Source of the DNA: Ophiosphaerella korrae
Taxonomy: Eukaryota > Ascomycota > Dothideomycetes > Pleosporales > Phaeosphaeriaceae
NCBI GenBank assembly: GCA_028456385.1
Contig: JALNQF010000080.1
Coordinates: 1-64,000, forward strand
Length of the DNA: 64,000 nt
Direction: 5' to 3'
How positions within the stretch are numbered: the stretch's first letter is position 1; each line of letters opens with the position of its first letter. The position numbers and the translations under genes are program-made. The notes below the pieces were generated by a model. The model saw nothing but the letters and a program-made list of their open reading frames with translations, did no database searches and was not told the DNA's origin. Below are positions 32,288 to 43,775 of this stretch, one piece after another.

Positions 32288-34324
32288 TCAGTCTGTCAAA
32301 TCCCCCAATCGTTTCCAACGCCGATAAGTCGGGCTCCCGTCATCTTTCCCACTGGCCAAACTGCGGAACAGAGATTCATTGATACCTTGCAATGTCCAGT
32401 CGTCCGAGCCACCTTCTGATCTACTCCATTTAAAATCCCACCCCACGCATGGTGGTTGCACAAGGCGAGGAAAAAGAGCGCTGCAATCTGTTCTAGCCAA
32501 TGGTGCGCGGCGGAAGTACATGGCGCCAAAATAGGGTATCTCAAGTTCAAGAGTATTGGGGCTGGCGGATAGTCCATCGTCTGACTCGGCTGCATCTTCA
32601 TTGGCCTCGGTTGCACTTGTGCTGTCTTGGCCTCCGTGAGATGCATCAGCTTCAAGGCGTAGAAGGTGCTGAATGATGGAAGTAAGCGATGTTGCAATTG
32701 GGTCGTTTCTCGTCTGCTCCAACAAGAGAAGGACAAGCTCCATAGTACCTCGGTCGGTGAGATGGCTTTGTGAAAGGAGTTTGCTGGCAATGGTGCTTAT
32801 TTGTATGTTACTATCAAACATTGCCATTGAGCAACGGGCATCGATGTGGGCGATACAAAGCACAGTAAGGGCGATATAGGCGAGAAAATCTAGGTCACGC
32901 GGGTAAAACCTTCCAGGATTTAATTTCCGATACGCGATATAACGGGACAGGATCTCGCGGCTGGCGTGGGCGGCTGTGATCTTGCTGTGGTCAAACTTAT
33001 TATCTTCCGAGTGACGTAAGACGTAAGGTAAGTGTGTTCTTAAGAGAAGCCGGTAGTGTGAAAACTGATAGTTTATTCGAGTACCTTGTTGAACGGGGTC
33101 CGCGTTGAGACCAAGGCTGGATCCGAAGTCCGGCATGAGCCACCACTGGGGTTGCATTTCTTCAGCAGCTTCTCGTAACACTCGCTCTAACGTTTCTGGG
33201 CTGTTGAGAGCTTCTTCAGGCTCTTTATTCTTCCCTCGTGCTAGTATATGCTCATTGATGATGCAGTGTAAGCGAGCCATGCGATCAAGTGATCCATATT
33301 TAGCTGCCACTTCAGCTCCAAACCCATAGAATTCGGATGAGTATGGTACTAAGCCAAGCGTCAATGACAAGTAGCGATCCATCTCAAATATACGAAAAGA
33401 TAGCTCGTGTTCGTCAAATTCAGACTCAATGAGCCAGTCAGTATATTTCGGAGGTATCAGCTTGAAATCGCGGTGTAAACCAGCCATTTGTGCAACTGCA
33501 AAGGCGCGGCGCACTGTACGCCATGCACGATGAAGGTTACCATTGTGGTTTTGAAACATGGCTTCGATCATAATGCACTCGACACCCTCAAGACTTGTAG
33601 TTAGGCTGTCGTCTGTAGTGACGAGCTTGATAGCCTTGTCAACAGCGCGAAACATGATTTCGCTGAAATAGACTTGAAGGCCCTCGAGAACCCCAGGCAT
33701 TGAAAGTGCACCTTGAATCAGACTACCCAGGATGAGTAACTTTCGTGCAACCAGCAATGGGTGAGACCCTGGAGGAGGTAACTTTAGCGCTTCTCGTGTT
33801 GACATGGACTCCTGGCGGGGATTTATAGGAGGCAATTGCCTGGTTAGCCGCACATATGCCGAGCATGCTATCGGAAGTTCGTAAATGCGGTCGAGGTCCT
33901 GCTGTGTAGGCCATACTGCGACAAGATCTCGCGCTAGACCCGTATATCTGTCCTGCAAAGCCTCGTCTGACGACTTTGATACAATGGCATATGTGACATT
34001 GGCTCCTGGGGAGTTTAATGAATGAGTTGTGGAATGACCGAAGGCAGAGTGATCGGCGGGATGTTGTACGTTGGTGCTAGTCGTAGGGGACTCAGGCTCA
34101 AGACTGTATTCCTGGCTGATACACGTCGCTTTTCGTGAGATACAAGCATCGCAATTAGTGTTTGTGGGCGAAGCAAAGATGCAGCGCACCTTCCGTCGCT
34201 TACATTCCCAACAACTCTGGGTGCCCTTGCGAACCTTCCTTCTCTTCGGCATGGGCTCATCCACAGAAGAGCCCGGCATGTCCGATCGCGATGGCATGCC
34301 AGTCTGTCGTAATGGAAAATTCAT
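32288..34324 (-). CDS. Zn2Cys6 binuclear cluster transcription factor, 678 aa
   Basis: Single exon. The DNA-binding domain has six cysteines at about 38, 41, 48, 58, 61 and 68 (CX2CX6CX9CX2CX6C) with the basic CWECKRRKVRC loop and a preceding basic patch PKRRKVRKG. A middle homology region of the fungal-specific transcription factor type spans about 140-560 (for example VECIMIEAMFQNHNGNLHRAWRTVRRAF-type helices and LHRDFKLIPP). It should bind CGG-containing sites, possibly as a dimer; no clear leucine-zipper linker is seen. Targets are unknown, but the flanking MDR oxidoreductase and NmrA-like reductase genes are candidates. The start at 34324 places the cluster near the N-terminus; a second Met ten codons in is possible. 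Confidence 0.9.
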   Translation of the reverse strand: MNFPLRQTGMPSRSDMPGSSVDEPMPKRRKVRKGTQSCWECKRRKVRCIFASPTNTNCDACISRKATCISQEYSLEPESPTTSTNVQHPADHSAFGHSTTHSLNSPGANVTYAIVSKSSDEALQDRYTGLARDLVAVWPTQQDLDRIYELPIACSAYVRLTRQLPPINPRQESMSTREALKLPPPGSHPLLVARKLLILGSLIQGALSMPGVLEGLQVYFSEIMFRAVDKAIKLVTTDDSLTTSLEGVECIMIEAMFQNHNGNLHRAWRTVRRAFAVAQMAGLHRDFKLIPPKYTDWLIESEFDEHELSFRIFEMDRYLSLTLGLVPYSSEFYGFGAEVAAKYGSLDRMARLHCIINEHILARGKNKEPEEALNSPETLERVLREAAEEMQPQWWLMPDFGSSLGLNADPVQQGTRINYQFSHYRLLLRTHLPYVLRHSEDNKFDHSKITAAHASREILSRYIAYRKLNPGRFYPRDLDFLAYIALTVLCIAHIDARCSMAMFDSNIQISTIASKLLSQSHLTDRGTMELVLLLLEQTRNDPIATSLTSIIQHLLRLEADASHGGQDSTSATEANEDAAESDDGLSASPNTLELEIPYFGAMYFRRAPLARTDCSALFPRLVQPPCVGWDFKWSRSEGGSDDWTLQGINESLFRSLASGKDDGSPTYRRWKRLGDLTD

Positions 34325-34849
34325 AGATATTGTGAATCAGTGCAAGATGTTCAGGTAAAAGGAGGGAGGTTATGAGAGTTTGGGATGAGACTGCTGGTTA
34401 TATAGGTAGCACGAGTGCGAGCGCCAATAGCAAATTAGCCATTTGAGCTGGTGCTTGAGGTAGTCATATTCGCCCGCGTACTGGAAACCATAAGCCCCGA
34501 AATGCGGGTGCTGAAAAGGTAAATCCTTTCTGCACGAGGTTGGTGGGGGCATTGTTCGGGTGTGAGGTTATCTGTGCTTGCTTCGCCCGAGGTCACTGGT
34601 GCCAGTTTCGCCCGAGTTCGGTGATTCGGGAGGCTTCTTCCCCCGTGTTCGGACGAACGTGTGCATATGTAAACCATATTATTTGTATACAATCTCCTAC
34701 GCACTTCTAATTGATCGTGTGCAGACTCCGAAGGGTAAATTAAAAATTGCCATCCATAATTAGAGCAGCTAATTCGAATCTAAGAGTATACAATGCCCAC
34801 CATGACCATTGTGAGAAGCCACAAAATCATGAGATACACTCACTCCCTT
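34325..34849. promoter_or_regulatory. upstream region of the Zn2Cys6 gene with repeated TCGCCCGAG motifs
   Basis: The octamer-like TTCGCCCGAG occurs twice (about 34582 and 34608), a close variant TTCGCCCGCG near 34470, with further CCCGAA, CGGG and TTCGG elements between 34495 and 34650. Such CGG/CCG-bearing repeats are what Zn2Cys6 proteins bind, so autoregulation is conceivable. This is inference from base pattern only. Confidence 0.3.
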
Positions 34850-36025
34850 CTATTCTTTACCCTGCCATGCGTCTTCCAAAAACTTCTGCGCGCCCGTAAA
34901 TTCATACTCCGGCAGCAAGTTATTCCACTCATCGCTCACTCGAAACGCCCCATCGCCAATAGCCAGAGTGAGCCCAGCGACAATAACCCTCGAAGCGGAT
35001 TCCACATGTTCGGGAAGAATCGAAGGATGTTCGACCTTTGGGATCCAAGAGCTGGTCCAAGTTCCTGCCTTTAACTCTTCCTCTTTCAGCTTGTCCAGTT
35101 TGAACGGCGCGCCTATGTCGCGTTGGTAAGTACTTAGCACAGCGCTGATAATAGGATGCAGAGGATGGTGTAAACATACCACGAATTTTCTCCCCAAGCG
35201 CAATAATTTCACCCACTGTCATGGTGGTCCCGTTGATACCGCCAATAACTGGCCATTCTCCTTCATACTCGATCGCGCGGGCTACAACATTGGCGAGATC
35301 TTGCGCCGTGGTGAGCGTGATAAGGTTGTCATCTCCACCATCGAGCACCAACGCTCTGCGATTAGCGAAATCAAAGGGTGTCTCCAGTGGCTTGACGTGT
35401 TTGGTTGACTGGTACGGGCCTGTTAAGTAATTTGTGAAGAATCCCGGTTGGAACAAGGAGTATTCAATGACTTTTTGGTTTTTGTTGAGGTCAGAGAGGT
35501 AGCTGCGCGTGGCCGCTTTGTAGGCATACCAGTCCATGTGGTCGAGGCCTTCGCTGGTGGGATATTAATGGGCGTGAGGTTAGAGCGATGGGTAAGACTT
35601 ACAAGGCCCATTCGCTGGGGGCGAAGCGCTTTACGCCAGCTTGGATGGAGGCGTCGATGATATTCTTTTGTACGGTGGTGGCTTCTTGCTGGTCGAGGTG
35701 GGGAGAAATGAAGGAGAGGACGGTATGGACATCTTTGAAGATCTTGGCGAGTTCGTGTACGTCTTCGTAGGTAGTTTTGACCTTGGCTATGTTTGGGGTT
35801 GTGTCACTGGATGGCAAGTCCTGAGCAGCTTCCTTAGTTTAGTAGGAGTGTGTATGGTAGGACGTGCGTACCCTTCGAGTGAGGATCAAGATTTCGTGCT
35901 TGTTGGTGGCAACGAGAACGTCGATGATTTCTTGTGCAACGTCTACGAGTTTTAGTAACGGTAGAGGTCATGAAAATGTTGTGAGATGTACTGCCTGCAC
36001 CGCCTGCGATTGCGATTTTGACCAT
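34850..36025 (-). CDS. NmrA-like / isoflavone-reductase-like NAD(P)-binding protein, 5 exons, about 319 aa
   Basis: Exons 35992-36025, 35872-35942, 35603-35820, 35180-35553 and 34850-35112 join in phase. The N-terminal MVKIAIAGGAGNVAQEII is the dinucleotide-binding loop, spread over the first two tiny exons; it is followed by HEILILTRRD, VHTVLSFISPH, GVKRFAPSEWAFEG and LFQPGFFTNYL, typical of the atypical SDR group that includes fungal isoflavone-reductase-like enzymes and NmrA redox sensors. The canonical SDR active-site Tyr-X3-Lys may be the YKAAT region near 145. Whether it is an enzyme or a redox sensor is open. Same strand as the Zn2Cys6 regulator, about 525 bp upstream. Confidence 0.87.
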
Positions 36026-37360
36026 ATTGAAGAGTGGTTTTCTGCTTTCGATATGGTAAGAAGGCCGACCGCAGAGTGTCTATTGAAATATCTTGAGCTG
36101 ATCTCGTGAGAATATCATGGTAAGCACGCAGCCTATATAGTAGCTTGGACTGAGCTTTCGGCCGAAAAGGCGATGTCGGAACGTGGTTGGGAGACAGCAG
36201 CGATGTCAGAAGGGCGACACTGGAAGGGCGATGTCAGAAGGGCGATGTCAGAAGGGCGATGTCAGAAAGGCAGTGTCAGAAAGGCAATGTCAGAAAGTAG
36301 CAATCCATTTATTGAAGTGGACGACCTTGCAAGATGTGGTCCTTATCAGCGAGGCCCTCCTGGCAGGCCGTTTCACAAGATATAAGCCTCATATTATTCA
36401 TGATAAGGATGTATGGCGAGCTTGGTGTGCCAGCCCATATACATCCTGTTGCTACCACTCGTTTTCTTTTTTCTTTTTTCTGGCAAAGCTGAATACAAGC
36501 AACAAACACAGGCTTGAAATTACAATGTTCATTTTGCTGAAGCAATGCAGGTTTTGTTCTAGCTTGGTGGGGTGCCGTCGTGTGTTCCGTCAACGGTGCC
36601 ACCCCGGTGATCTGCGAGGCGTTCACAGTTGAAACGGGAGATCAAAGTGTGTTTGTATGTGGTTTGCGTAGAGCAGAGGCCGATACAGAGCATGCTTGAG
36701 GAGCAGCGACAGCTCGTGAGTCTCTGATGAAGTGCCCCGGGATCACAGAAGGGCCGAGCCGTAACCCCTTTCAAGCAAGCTGGTGAGTGCAAGGGCCGCC
36801 CCACATTTTCCAGGAACAGGCTAGTTTGTGTTTCAGGTTTCTGGCAGGCAGCGCGCAGGGGGTGGGGAAGGCAGGACGGGCACGCGCTGGGGGCTGCGAC
36901 GAGACAGCAGACACAGGACGACAGAGACGCAGGCAAGCAGCGTTGGCCTAAAATTATTCTATTATTCTTGGCCCTACCTACACGCACACCACACACACGC
37001 ACGCGCACCACGCGCACCACGCACACCACACCCCCATACCACACCCCCCATACTACCCTCACGCCCGCTACCGCCGCACCTCGCTGCGCGCCACATCGCC
37101 ATCTTCGCTTCCCGCGCCACCGTCTTGCATGCCGGTGAAACGCCGTCCCTCCACCCCGGCCTCAACTCCGCTGCACCACCCGCTCCTCTCCCACGAAACA
37201 CACAAACTTTGCTCCGTCCCCTCGCGCCTGCCCTCTTGCGACGCCTCGCTCGATTGCGCCTCGTTCGGCCTTGGCACTCACTCCCAGCTGAAGACGTGGG
37301 AGACGACACCCAGACACACACACCCGTACCCGCTCAGCGCACCGCGGGACATGCTCTAGG
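36026..37360. other. intergenic with minisatellite and CA/C-rich leader of the Bud14-like gene
   Basis: Holds the 14-bp minisatellite (36168-36300) and, from about 36960 to 37120, a C/CA-rich strand-asymmetric tract (CACACC, CACGCGCACC) that is probably promoter or 5' leader of the next gene. Long open frames here on both strands come from base skew and look non-coding. Confidence 0.5.
36168..36300 (+). repeat. minisatellite, unit GCGATGTCAGAAGG (14 bp)
   Basis: Three near-perfect adjacent copies at about 36226-36268, flanked by diverged copies (GCGACACTGGAAGG, GCAGTGTCAGAAAG, GCAATGTCAGAAAG) over about 130 bp. Tandem, same orientation. Confidence 0.85.
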
Positions 37361-39136
37361 ATGACACGACCGCAAATAATCAGAGCAGGTGCGACCCCAT
37401 CAAGGCCGCACATCCTCCCACGCCAATTGCTGACTAGCGCCAGACACGCTCGACCTCCAGGACAAGTCGTCGCCCACCGCCCAGGACCACTCCCTTCAGC
37501 CCCAACACCCAGCACCGCTCGGAATCGGCCCTCCTGCACCGCACCAGCAGGCCTCGCTTCGCCATGTAGAAGAAGAGCGCGAGACCGAAGAGTCCCGTCT
37601 GCAGAATGCCTGGGCCAATGCTGGCAGTACTGGCAGTACTGGCAATACTGGCAATACTGGCAATACTGGCAATACTGGCAATACTGGCAGCACTGGCAAT
37701 ACTGACAGCACTGGCAACACTGGCAATGCGCTGCGCGAGGACCCCGGCTCCGATGACGAGCGCACAGTCACCAACAGCAACAACAGTCAGGGCCGCATGC
37801 AGCAGGACGAGCAAGCCATCAGACTCAACGGCGGCCTCTCTGGCGACGGCGACAACGACGACTCGGACATGCAGGACGCCGACATCGAGGAGGACATGGA
37901 TGACGACATGATGGACAAAATCTCCAGTTCGCCCTCAATAGACGATGGTCGGTATTCTTTTCCTCTTCTGCCCCCGGTCTGGCCGCAGCGGAGACAGTCT
38001 TTGACTCCACAGTCTTCTCCAATGCGTTCGGATGTCGCTTCCTCTCCATTCACTACTACACCCGTTCATTTTCCTATCAAAGCCGACAGCGCCCCAAGGC
38101 CATCCAACGCCTTAGCGCCCGGCCAAAACCATGTATCGAGCTTGCCTCGACCAAATTTCTCTATTTCCTTCCCTCATCAAAAAAATATTCAGTCAGCGGA
38201 GCATCATCATGGTGAGTATTTCTGGACAAGGACCACCCATGATACCGAGGCCAACGCAAACTCCACACTGGACGCCAATATAAGCCCCAGGTCAAAGCAG
38301 CGTAAGTATATCGAACGCCGACTACAAATGCACAATCTGCGCGAAGACTCTCAAGCCTCAATAGTATCGGATCTAGACGAAGAGAAGGCAAGTATTATGC
38401 TGCAACCACTACGGCTCCCAGCCGCCAGTTCCTTAGAGGACCCGTTTTCCCATCGCCCCGCACCCGCACCCAGGACTACTAATGGTACTCCACCACCTGC
38501 CAAGCATCCGGACGGAGACGATGACTCATGGACTACAGATAGCGATGCAGATTCCTGGGATGAAGATATGGACAACGATGATGATGCATCCAATGGCGTT
38601 TCCTTTTCCAATGAACCACGATTTATCGACTCTGGATGGGGAGGCGAGTGCTTACGAGAACCAGAGGATATCGATTTTGAATTCGTTTACGCGCTGCATA
38701 CTTTCGTCGCTACAGTCGAAGGTCAGGCGAATGCAACAAAGGGCGACACCATGGTGCTACTTGACGACAGTAACAGCTACTGGTGGCTTGTTCGGGTTGT
38801 GAAAGACAGTAGCATTGGTAGGTGGTACACAGCTAATCTGAGGACTCTACTCATGCAATGATAGGATACTTGCCAGCAGAACACATAGAGACACCCACTG
38901 AACGATTAGCGAGGTTGAATAAACACAGAAATATCGATCTCTCAGCCACAATGCTTGGCGATACTGCAGAAAAATCCAAGAATCCACTCAAGAAAGCCAT
39001 GCGCAGACGAAACGCCAAGACCGTCCAGTTTGCACCACCCACATATGTCGAAGCTTCAGACTACGACGACTATTCATCTGACGAAGATAACGGCGAGCTA
39101 TTCGGTGGCCCAGAACCAAAACAGGCACAGCAACAA

Positions 39137-39167
<31 letters not shown>

Positions 39168-39174
39168 AACAACA

Positions 39175-39210
<36 letters not shown>

Positions 39211-40840
39211 AGGGCAGCAAGATGCAAAAACAGACTCTGAAACACAAGAAGATCTCAAAGTGCAACCGTTGAAGGTTGGCGGTGCGAAGAAGGATGCAAA
39301 GGGTCAATCTGAGGGTGATGCACGAAGTTCGGGTGAAGATGCTAGGAAGGACGATGACAAACAGAGAGGAAGTGACGATAGTATTGAAAGACCAATGGAC
39401 CCCAAAGTCACCCGAAACGGCACATTGCGCAACACCGATTCCTTCTTCAAAGACGAAAACACCGAAACACGAAAAATCACCCTCACACCAAATCTACTTC
39501 GCGATGATTCAAGCACCTCAACAACCGGCTCCCGTGAACGTGGCCCTAGTTTGGAGAGTCTGGAGAAGAATGGTTTTGCGGACAAGGTCAAGGATGATAA
39601 GAAGAAGAAAGAGAAGAAAGCGGGTATGCTGAGCGGTTTGTTCAAACGCAAGGACAAGAAAGCCAAGGGACAGCCTGATTCTACAGACAGCGACGCCGAG
39701 AAGATATCAGAAGAGGTGGATCGAAGCTCGCCACAATCGAAACCGTCAGAAGAATTAGCAGAGCACCCGTCTGGTGAACAAGCTAGCCCACAAAGGCAGG
39801 TCAGCAAGGGCAAACTACAAAAGTCACAGCGAAGTAGGGACGATTCCCCGCAAAAGACTAAAGGCATATTGAAAACAGACAGTCCTACAGAAGCCACAGC
39901 GCAGGCGGCCGTGGCAGATGGCAGCAAACCCTCTGGCTCGCAATCGACCATGCGTTTGGTTCCCTCGGACCGGGACGACTCAGGACGAGTTTCGGTCGAA
40001 GACAAACCTGCAGCGTCAAAGAACCCGTTTAGCACAAAGCAGGCTCCACAAAGTCAAGAAACGAATGCCAAGCCAGAACAAGTCAAGCAGGCGAAGCAAC
40101 GCGTACAACTGGATGATTTTGACTCTGATGAAGACAGCGATCCTTTTGCTGACCCAGAGGCGCAGGTCAAGTCAGCACAGCAAAATACATCGGAGGCTAC
40201 AGGGCGCCTTTCGGAGTCTCCCGTGCATGTATCTGCCGCGGACGCACAACCGGCAGGGAAAGCAGTCGTACAGGAACGAGAGCGGGAACCAGATCCGCAG
40301 CAACCACCTGGTCTGACCCAAGACAACTCGAGCCAAGAAACCAACTCCACCGCCTCAACACCTACTCCAGACGATAGCCCCATGAAGTCCATCCCCGAAA
40401 ACGCCCCCGCCTCCACCTTCGGCTCCGAGAATGACTCTTCCCCAACCCACGCCGCCGCCGCTTCTATGCCACCTCCCTCCCGCCCCGCACCCACCCCAGC
40501 GAAAACCGACCCCGCCCAACCCTCACCCCCCACTTCTTCCGACAGCGCCCAACTCCCAGCGTGGTCCGATGCTGCGCTCCGCGCCTACCTTGACGACGGC
40601 TCCGACGTCCGCGACATGCTCCTCGTCGTCAATGACACTACCGGCGTCGTCCCCGTCGGCCGCGACCACCCCATCATGAGCACGCTCTTCGTCGAGGAAA
40701 GCAAGACTGTTCAAGGCATGAGTTCGCAGCTCGATGCCCTCCTCACCGGCCTCATGGAGAAACGCATGCGCAGAAATGGCAGCGCGGCGAGTAGGGCAAG
40801 TTCAGGTCGAAGCGGAAGCGCAAGTCGAAGTCTGCGATAG
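37361..40840 (+). CDS. BUD14: Bud14-like SH3-domain protein, 3 exons, about 1127 aa
   Basis: Exons 37361-37388, 37438-38817 and 38865-40840 join in phase. A nine-codon first exon (MTRPQIIRA) is followed by DTLDLQDK; the only folded part is one SH3 domain (residues about 420-480: DFEFVYALHTFVATVEGQAN, GDTMVLLDDSNSYWWLVRV, SIGYLPAEHIE), next to ETPTERLARLNKHRNIDLS, the most conserved stretch of the Bud14 family. The rest is disordered and charged, with a Thr-Gly-Asn repeat (about 70-105) and a long glutamine tract (about 555-585). In yeast Bud14 targets Glc7 phosphatase and formin Bnr1 to growth sites; a role in hyphal polarity is expected by homology. A C-terminal helical block (LPAWSDAALRAYLDDGSDVRD) is also conserved. 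Internal extra introns cannot be excluded but the frame is open. Confidence 0.85.
37619..37728 (+). repeat. in-frame 9-bp tandem repeat encoding Thr-Gly-Asn/Ser
   Basis: About twelve copies of ACTGGCAAT or ACTGGCAGT inside the Bud14-like coding region. The unit is a multiple of three, so copy-number change keeps the frame. Confidence 0.9.
39117..39207 (+). repeat. CAG/CAA repeat encoding polyglutamine
   Basis: Roughly thirty consecutive CAG or CAA codons in exon 3 of the Bud14-like gene, mixed enough to be moderately stable, interrupted only at the first Gln-Ala. Confidence 0.95.
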
Positions 40841-41664
40841 CATACCCCCCTTGTGAATAGTTGCAGTTATATTCAGTGTGGTGGGCGTTCTCTTCTCTTC
40901 TTTTATTTTTTATCTTTATACCCTAGGGCCAATCTGAGCGGCGTTGCTTTTCTTTTCTCATGGTTATGTGTTGGATTGGAGGATTTAACTTGCTGCTTTT
41001 TTTTTTTTTATACATGATGCGTGCATGCGGCATGATGCTATTTGAGGGGCGTTTTGGGTGGTTTGGCGGCGCTTTGGCGCTGGGGTGGTGTCGTGTGTAT
41101 TCTATTGCTTGTGCGGGTGGATTGAGTTGATGGATAGTATGCATATGATGTATCATAGCCTGGTGGGAGTTTTTTTTATTGATTGCTGTGTGAAATTCTG
41201 TGGGGTGCGTGGTTGTTGTGATGTAGGGGAGGGATGTGCTTTTGTGTCGTGTGTGGTTACCTGTCGGATTAGGAAGATTAGCGATGAGGTGTGGATCGCT
41301 GTGAATGTTCAATGGGTTGTGAATGCAATGGGAGCAGATTGAGGTACATGTTGTCGTGCCTGTTCTCATCCGGGAAAGATAAGGTAAAATATGAAGATGT
41401 AAGTTAATGTATCACTTGGAGCCGTCTAGACTCGACATAAGATCATTTCCACAGGGTCTGTGTTACACTGTATCTACTTCAATATTTACCATTGAACTTA
41501 CACATGTTCAAGCTGCTGTTGCGGCTTTGGTGGAGTTGAGCTTCGCCTCCGGGCCACGAGACAAAGCTAGAACTTTGGTATTCTGCCTGCTTAGCCTTTT
41601 AGAATCTGCAAGGCCTTCTCTTATAATATTGTATCCAGTGTGAAACTCTATCAACAGAGTAATA
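40841..41664. other. intergenic, GT-rich, nothing recognised
   Basis: 3' flank of the Bud14-like gene and of the HET gene (convergent). Marked G/T skew on the plus strand between 41040 and 41340 creates spurious frames. Confidence 0.5.
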
Positions 41665-43775
41665 TCAATCACTGTCTGAAATACCGATTAGATGATACGA
41701 GTCTGAATCGTCGCCGTTCCAAATCAAGGAACTCTGTGCGTTGACAGCTCGGGAACCGGACGTGGGGTACCCAAACCTCGGCGTGCGTCTTGTAACCCTG
41801 GCAGAATCACCAAATGAGGATCTTGCAGAAAGATTCGGCCCCTTGAAATAAGATGAGTCTTTAGTTCCACAGATGCGAACCTTTAGCCAATCCGAGATAG
41901 TTTGCTGTGATTGTGGCGACTGCACGCGATGTGCATAGCACCATTCGAGGAGGAGTAAATCTTCAGCATTCCACTGTGGTTTGAAATGGCTGAAGTCTAG
42001 GAACGGGAAATTTTCTTTCGTACTGTCGTGATGCAAAAGAAGAGTGCCGGACTATGATTGCTACGGGACCTTGCTTCGCCACGGACTCTCCCTGACTCTT
42101 TAGGAACCAATCATTTACTTGTGTGGTGCTTGGTACATAGGCGACAAGGGAGCCATGCTGATCGACTATCGTCCCGAGTGGCTCTTCAGCAACAGGTGCG
42201 ATATAGCATAGATATCTTACATTTAGAAAGGAAGAATCTCGCATGACAGCATTAGCAGGGCGGAGGCGCATGCCATACCAGGCAATTCGCGAACGACGGG
42301 GTTCCTCCCAACCCAAAACGAAACTTGCGGTTGCGTTGAATCGCGATAACTTTTTGATACGTTTTTCATGACGGACATCAGTAGATATGCTCAATGGAAC
42401 TGGTGGCGTATTGGGTTTGTTCATATTCTCTAACCCAGAGCCGGACTGGAGTATTGAAATTGCCCCTGGTATGTCCGAAGGCAGACAACGGACCCGTATA
42501 GCTTCGCGTAACACGTTCTGTTCTAATGAGATGTTGAAAACGTAATGAAGGCGACTAGCCCAATCGATGTCTTGTCCGTAGACTGGGGCGCATCCTTTAT
42601 CTTTGAGATATCTTCCCAGAACCTCAACAGCGATTTCAAAACAATCTTTGCTGTAATCAGGAGTCGGTACTGTCGTATCTAGCCAATCCACGAGAGACAA
42701 GACTCCATAGAGTTTGTCTCGGATGTCAGCACAGTGAAAGTGTTGCATAGCATCCAAAACTTCTGATAACCTACGAGGCCCTTGTGCACCAGAAGCAAGT
42801 GCTAGGCAACCGCGCTGTGGCTGTATGGAAATCCATATTGGACGATCTGCCTTGCAGACCTTTTGTCGGCATAATACGCACGATTGCCGTGACAGTAAAA
42901 ACACGAAATACCTAGTAATGCCTCGCCAGTAAAACGCATAGTTCTTTTCGTCAACCCAAAAATCAATTAGGAGGTTCACTGCGAGGAGATCATCGAATGG
43001 TCTAGAATCCGTTCCACAGTGGCACGAGATCGCCCCTGCCAAATACAATTCTTGGAGAACCTGCGGCTCACGGTAAGCAAATGGTGTTTTATGGCCGAAC
43101 ACAGCCACGAATGAGCATACTCACCCAAACCCATGAGAAGTAAGGACGCTGCATGAATGAAATATGAGCATTTACTAGCCGCCTCCTTGTCGCAGCCTTT
43201 ATCGCAAAAAAAGACCTTAATGTTAGCCATCTGCTGCTTTCTGGGATGGGATTAACCAAAGACCAATCCCGTGCACCTCTTTCCTCTGGGTTCGCCAAAT
43301 GCGCGCATATACTGTCGATAAGTGAACGTTGTTTGTCGATGGTCTCGAATAAGAACTGGCTGTCATCCGCGTGAGGTCCCACACAAGCGAGAACGTGTTC
43401 CGCTCGTTTGTATAGCTGGCCCATCATCGCCACTTGGTGATTCTTCTCCTGGTTACTCGTTTGGTCGATACAAATGGCGTCAATCCAGAAGTATCTGCTG
43501 GCTTTTGCTGCTGCGGCTTGGCGCAACGCATACGCGCAATTTTCCCGTATTATCATTTCTCTCCCATTGATTTGAATGGAAACTGGGGAAGCCTCGTTGC
43601 CCCAGGTATACGATAGTGCATAATACGGAGGCGCGTCATCTCGAAGCCACGTTGTCAATCGACACAGGACCTAATGATCAAAGTCCCCAACTAAAATCTC
43701 AAGTAGTCGAATATGCGACATAGAGTCAGGGAGCGGCTCATAGCGAAAGGGCATATCTGAGTAACTATGTTCCAT
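41665..43775 (-). pseudogene. HET-domain protein gene with an in-frame TAG near its start and a late frame change
   Basis: From ATG at 43775 the frame reads FRYEPLPDSMSHIRLLEI, the standard lead-in of HET proteins, then TAG at 43671-43673, then LCRLTTWLRDDAPPYYALSYTWGN, YFWIDAICIDQTSNQEKNHQV, MQRPYFSWVW, and after a 64-bp intron (43061-43124) VLQELYLAGAISCHCG and DIRDKLYGVLSLV. HET motifs 1-3 are complete, so only the TAG blocks the first exon. Near 42030 the frame shifts to one reading FPFLDFSHFKPQWNAEDLL to a stop at 41665; this may be an intron I cannot place or a frameshift. Starting downstream of the TAG would leave no conventional ATG before the HET motif. The partial copy at 46.4-46.7 kb has CAG at the TAG position. 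Confidence 0.75.

Noticed and set aside
36559..37539. Several 110-180 codon frames on both strands
   Set aside because: C/CA-rich strand-skewed leader lacks stops by composition alone; products are Arg/Val or Pro/His low complexity with no motif.
39304..40533. Long minus-strand frames (243 and 159 codons) opposite the Bud14-like gene
   Set aside because: Mirror images of disordered, charged coding sequence; the SH3 gene explains the region.
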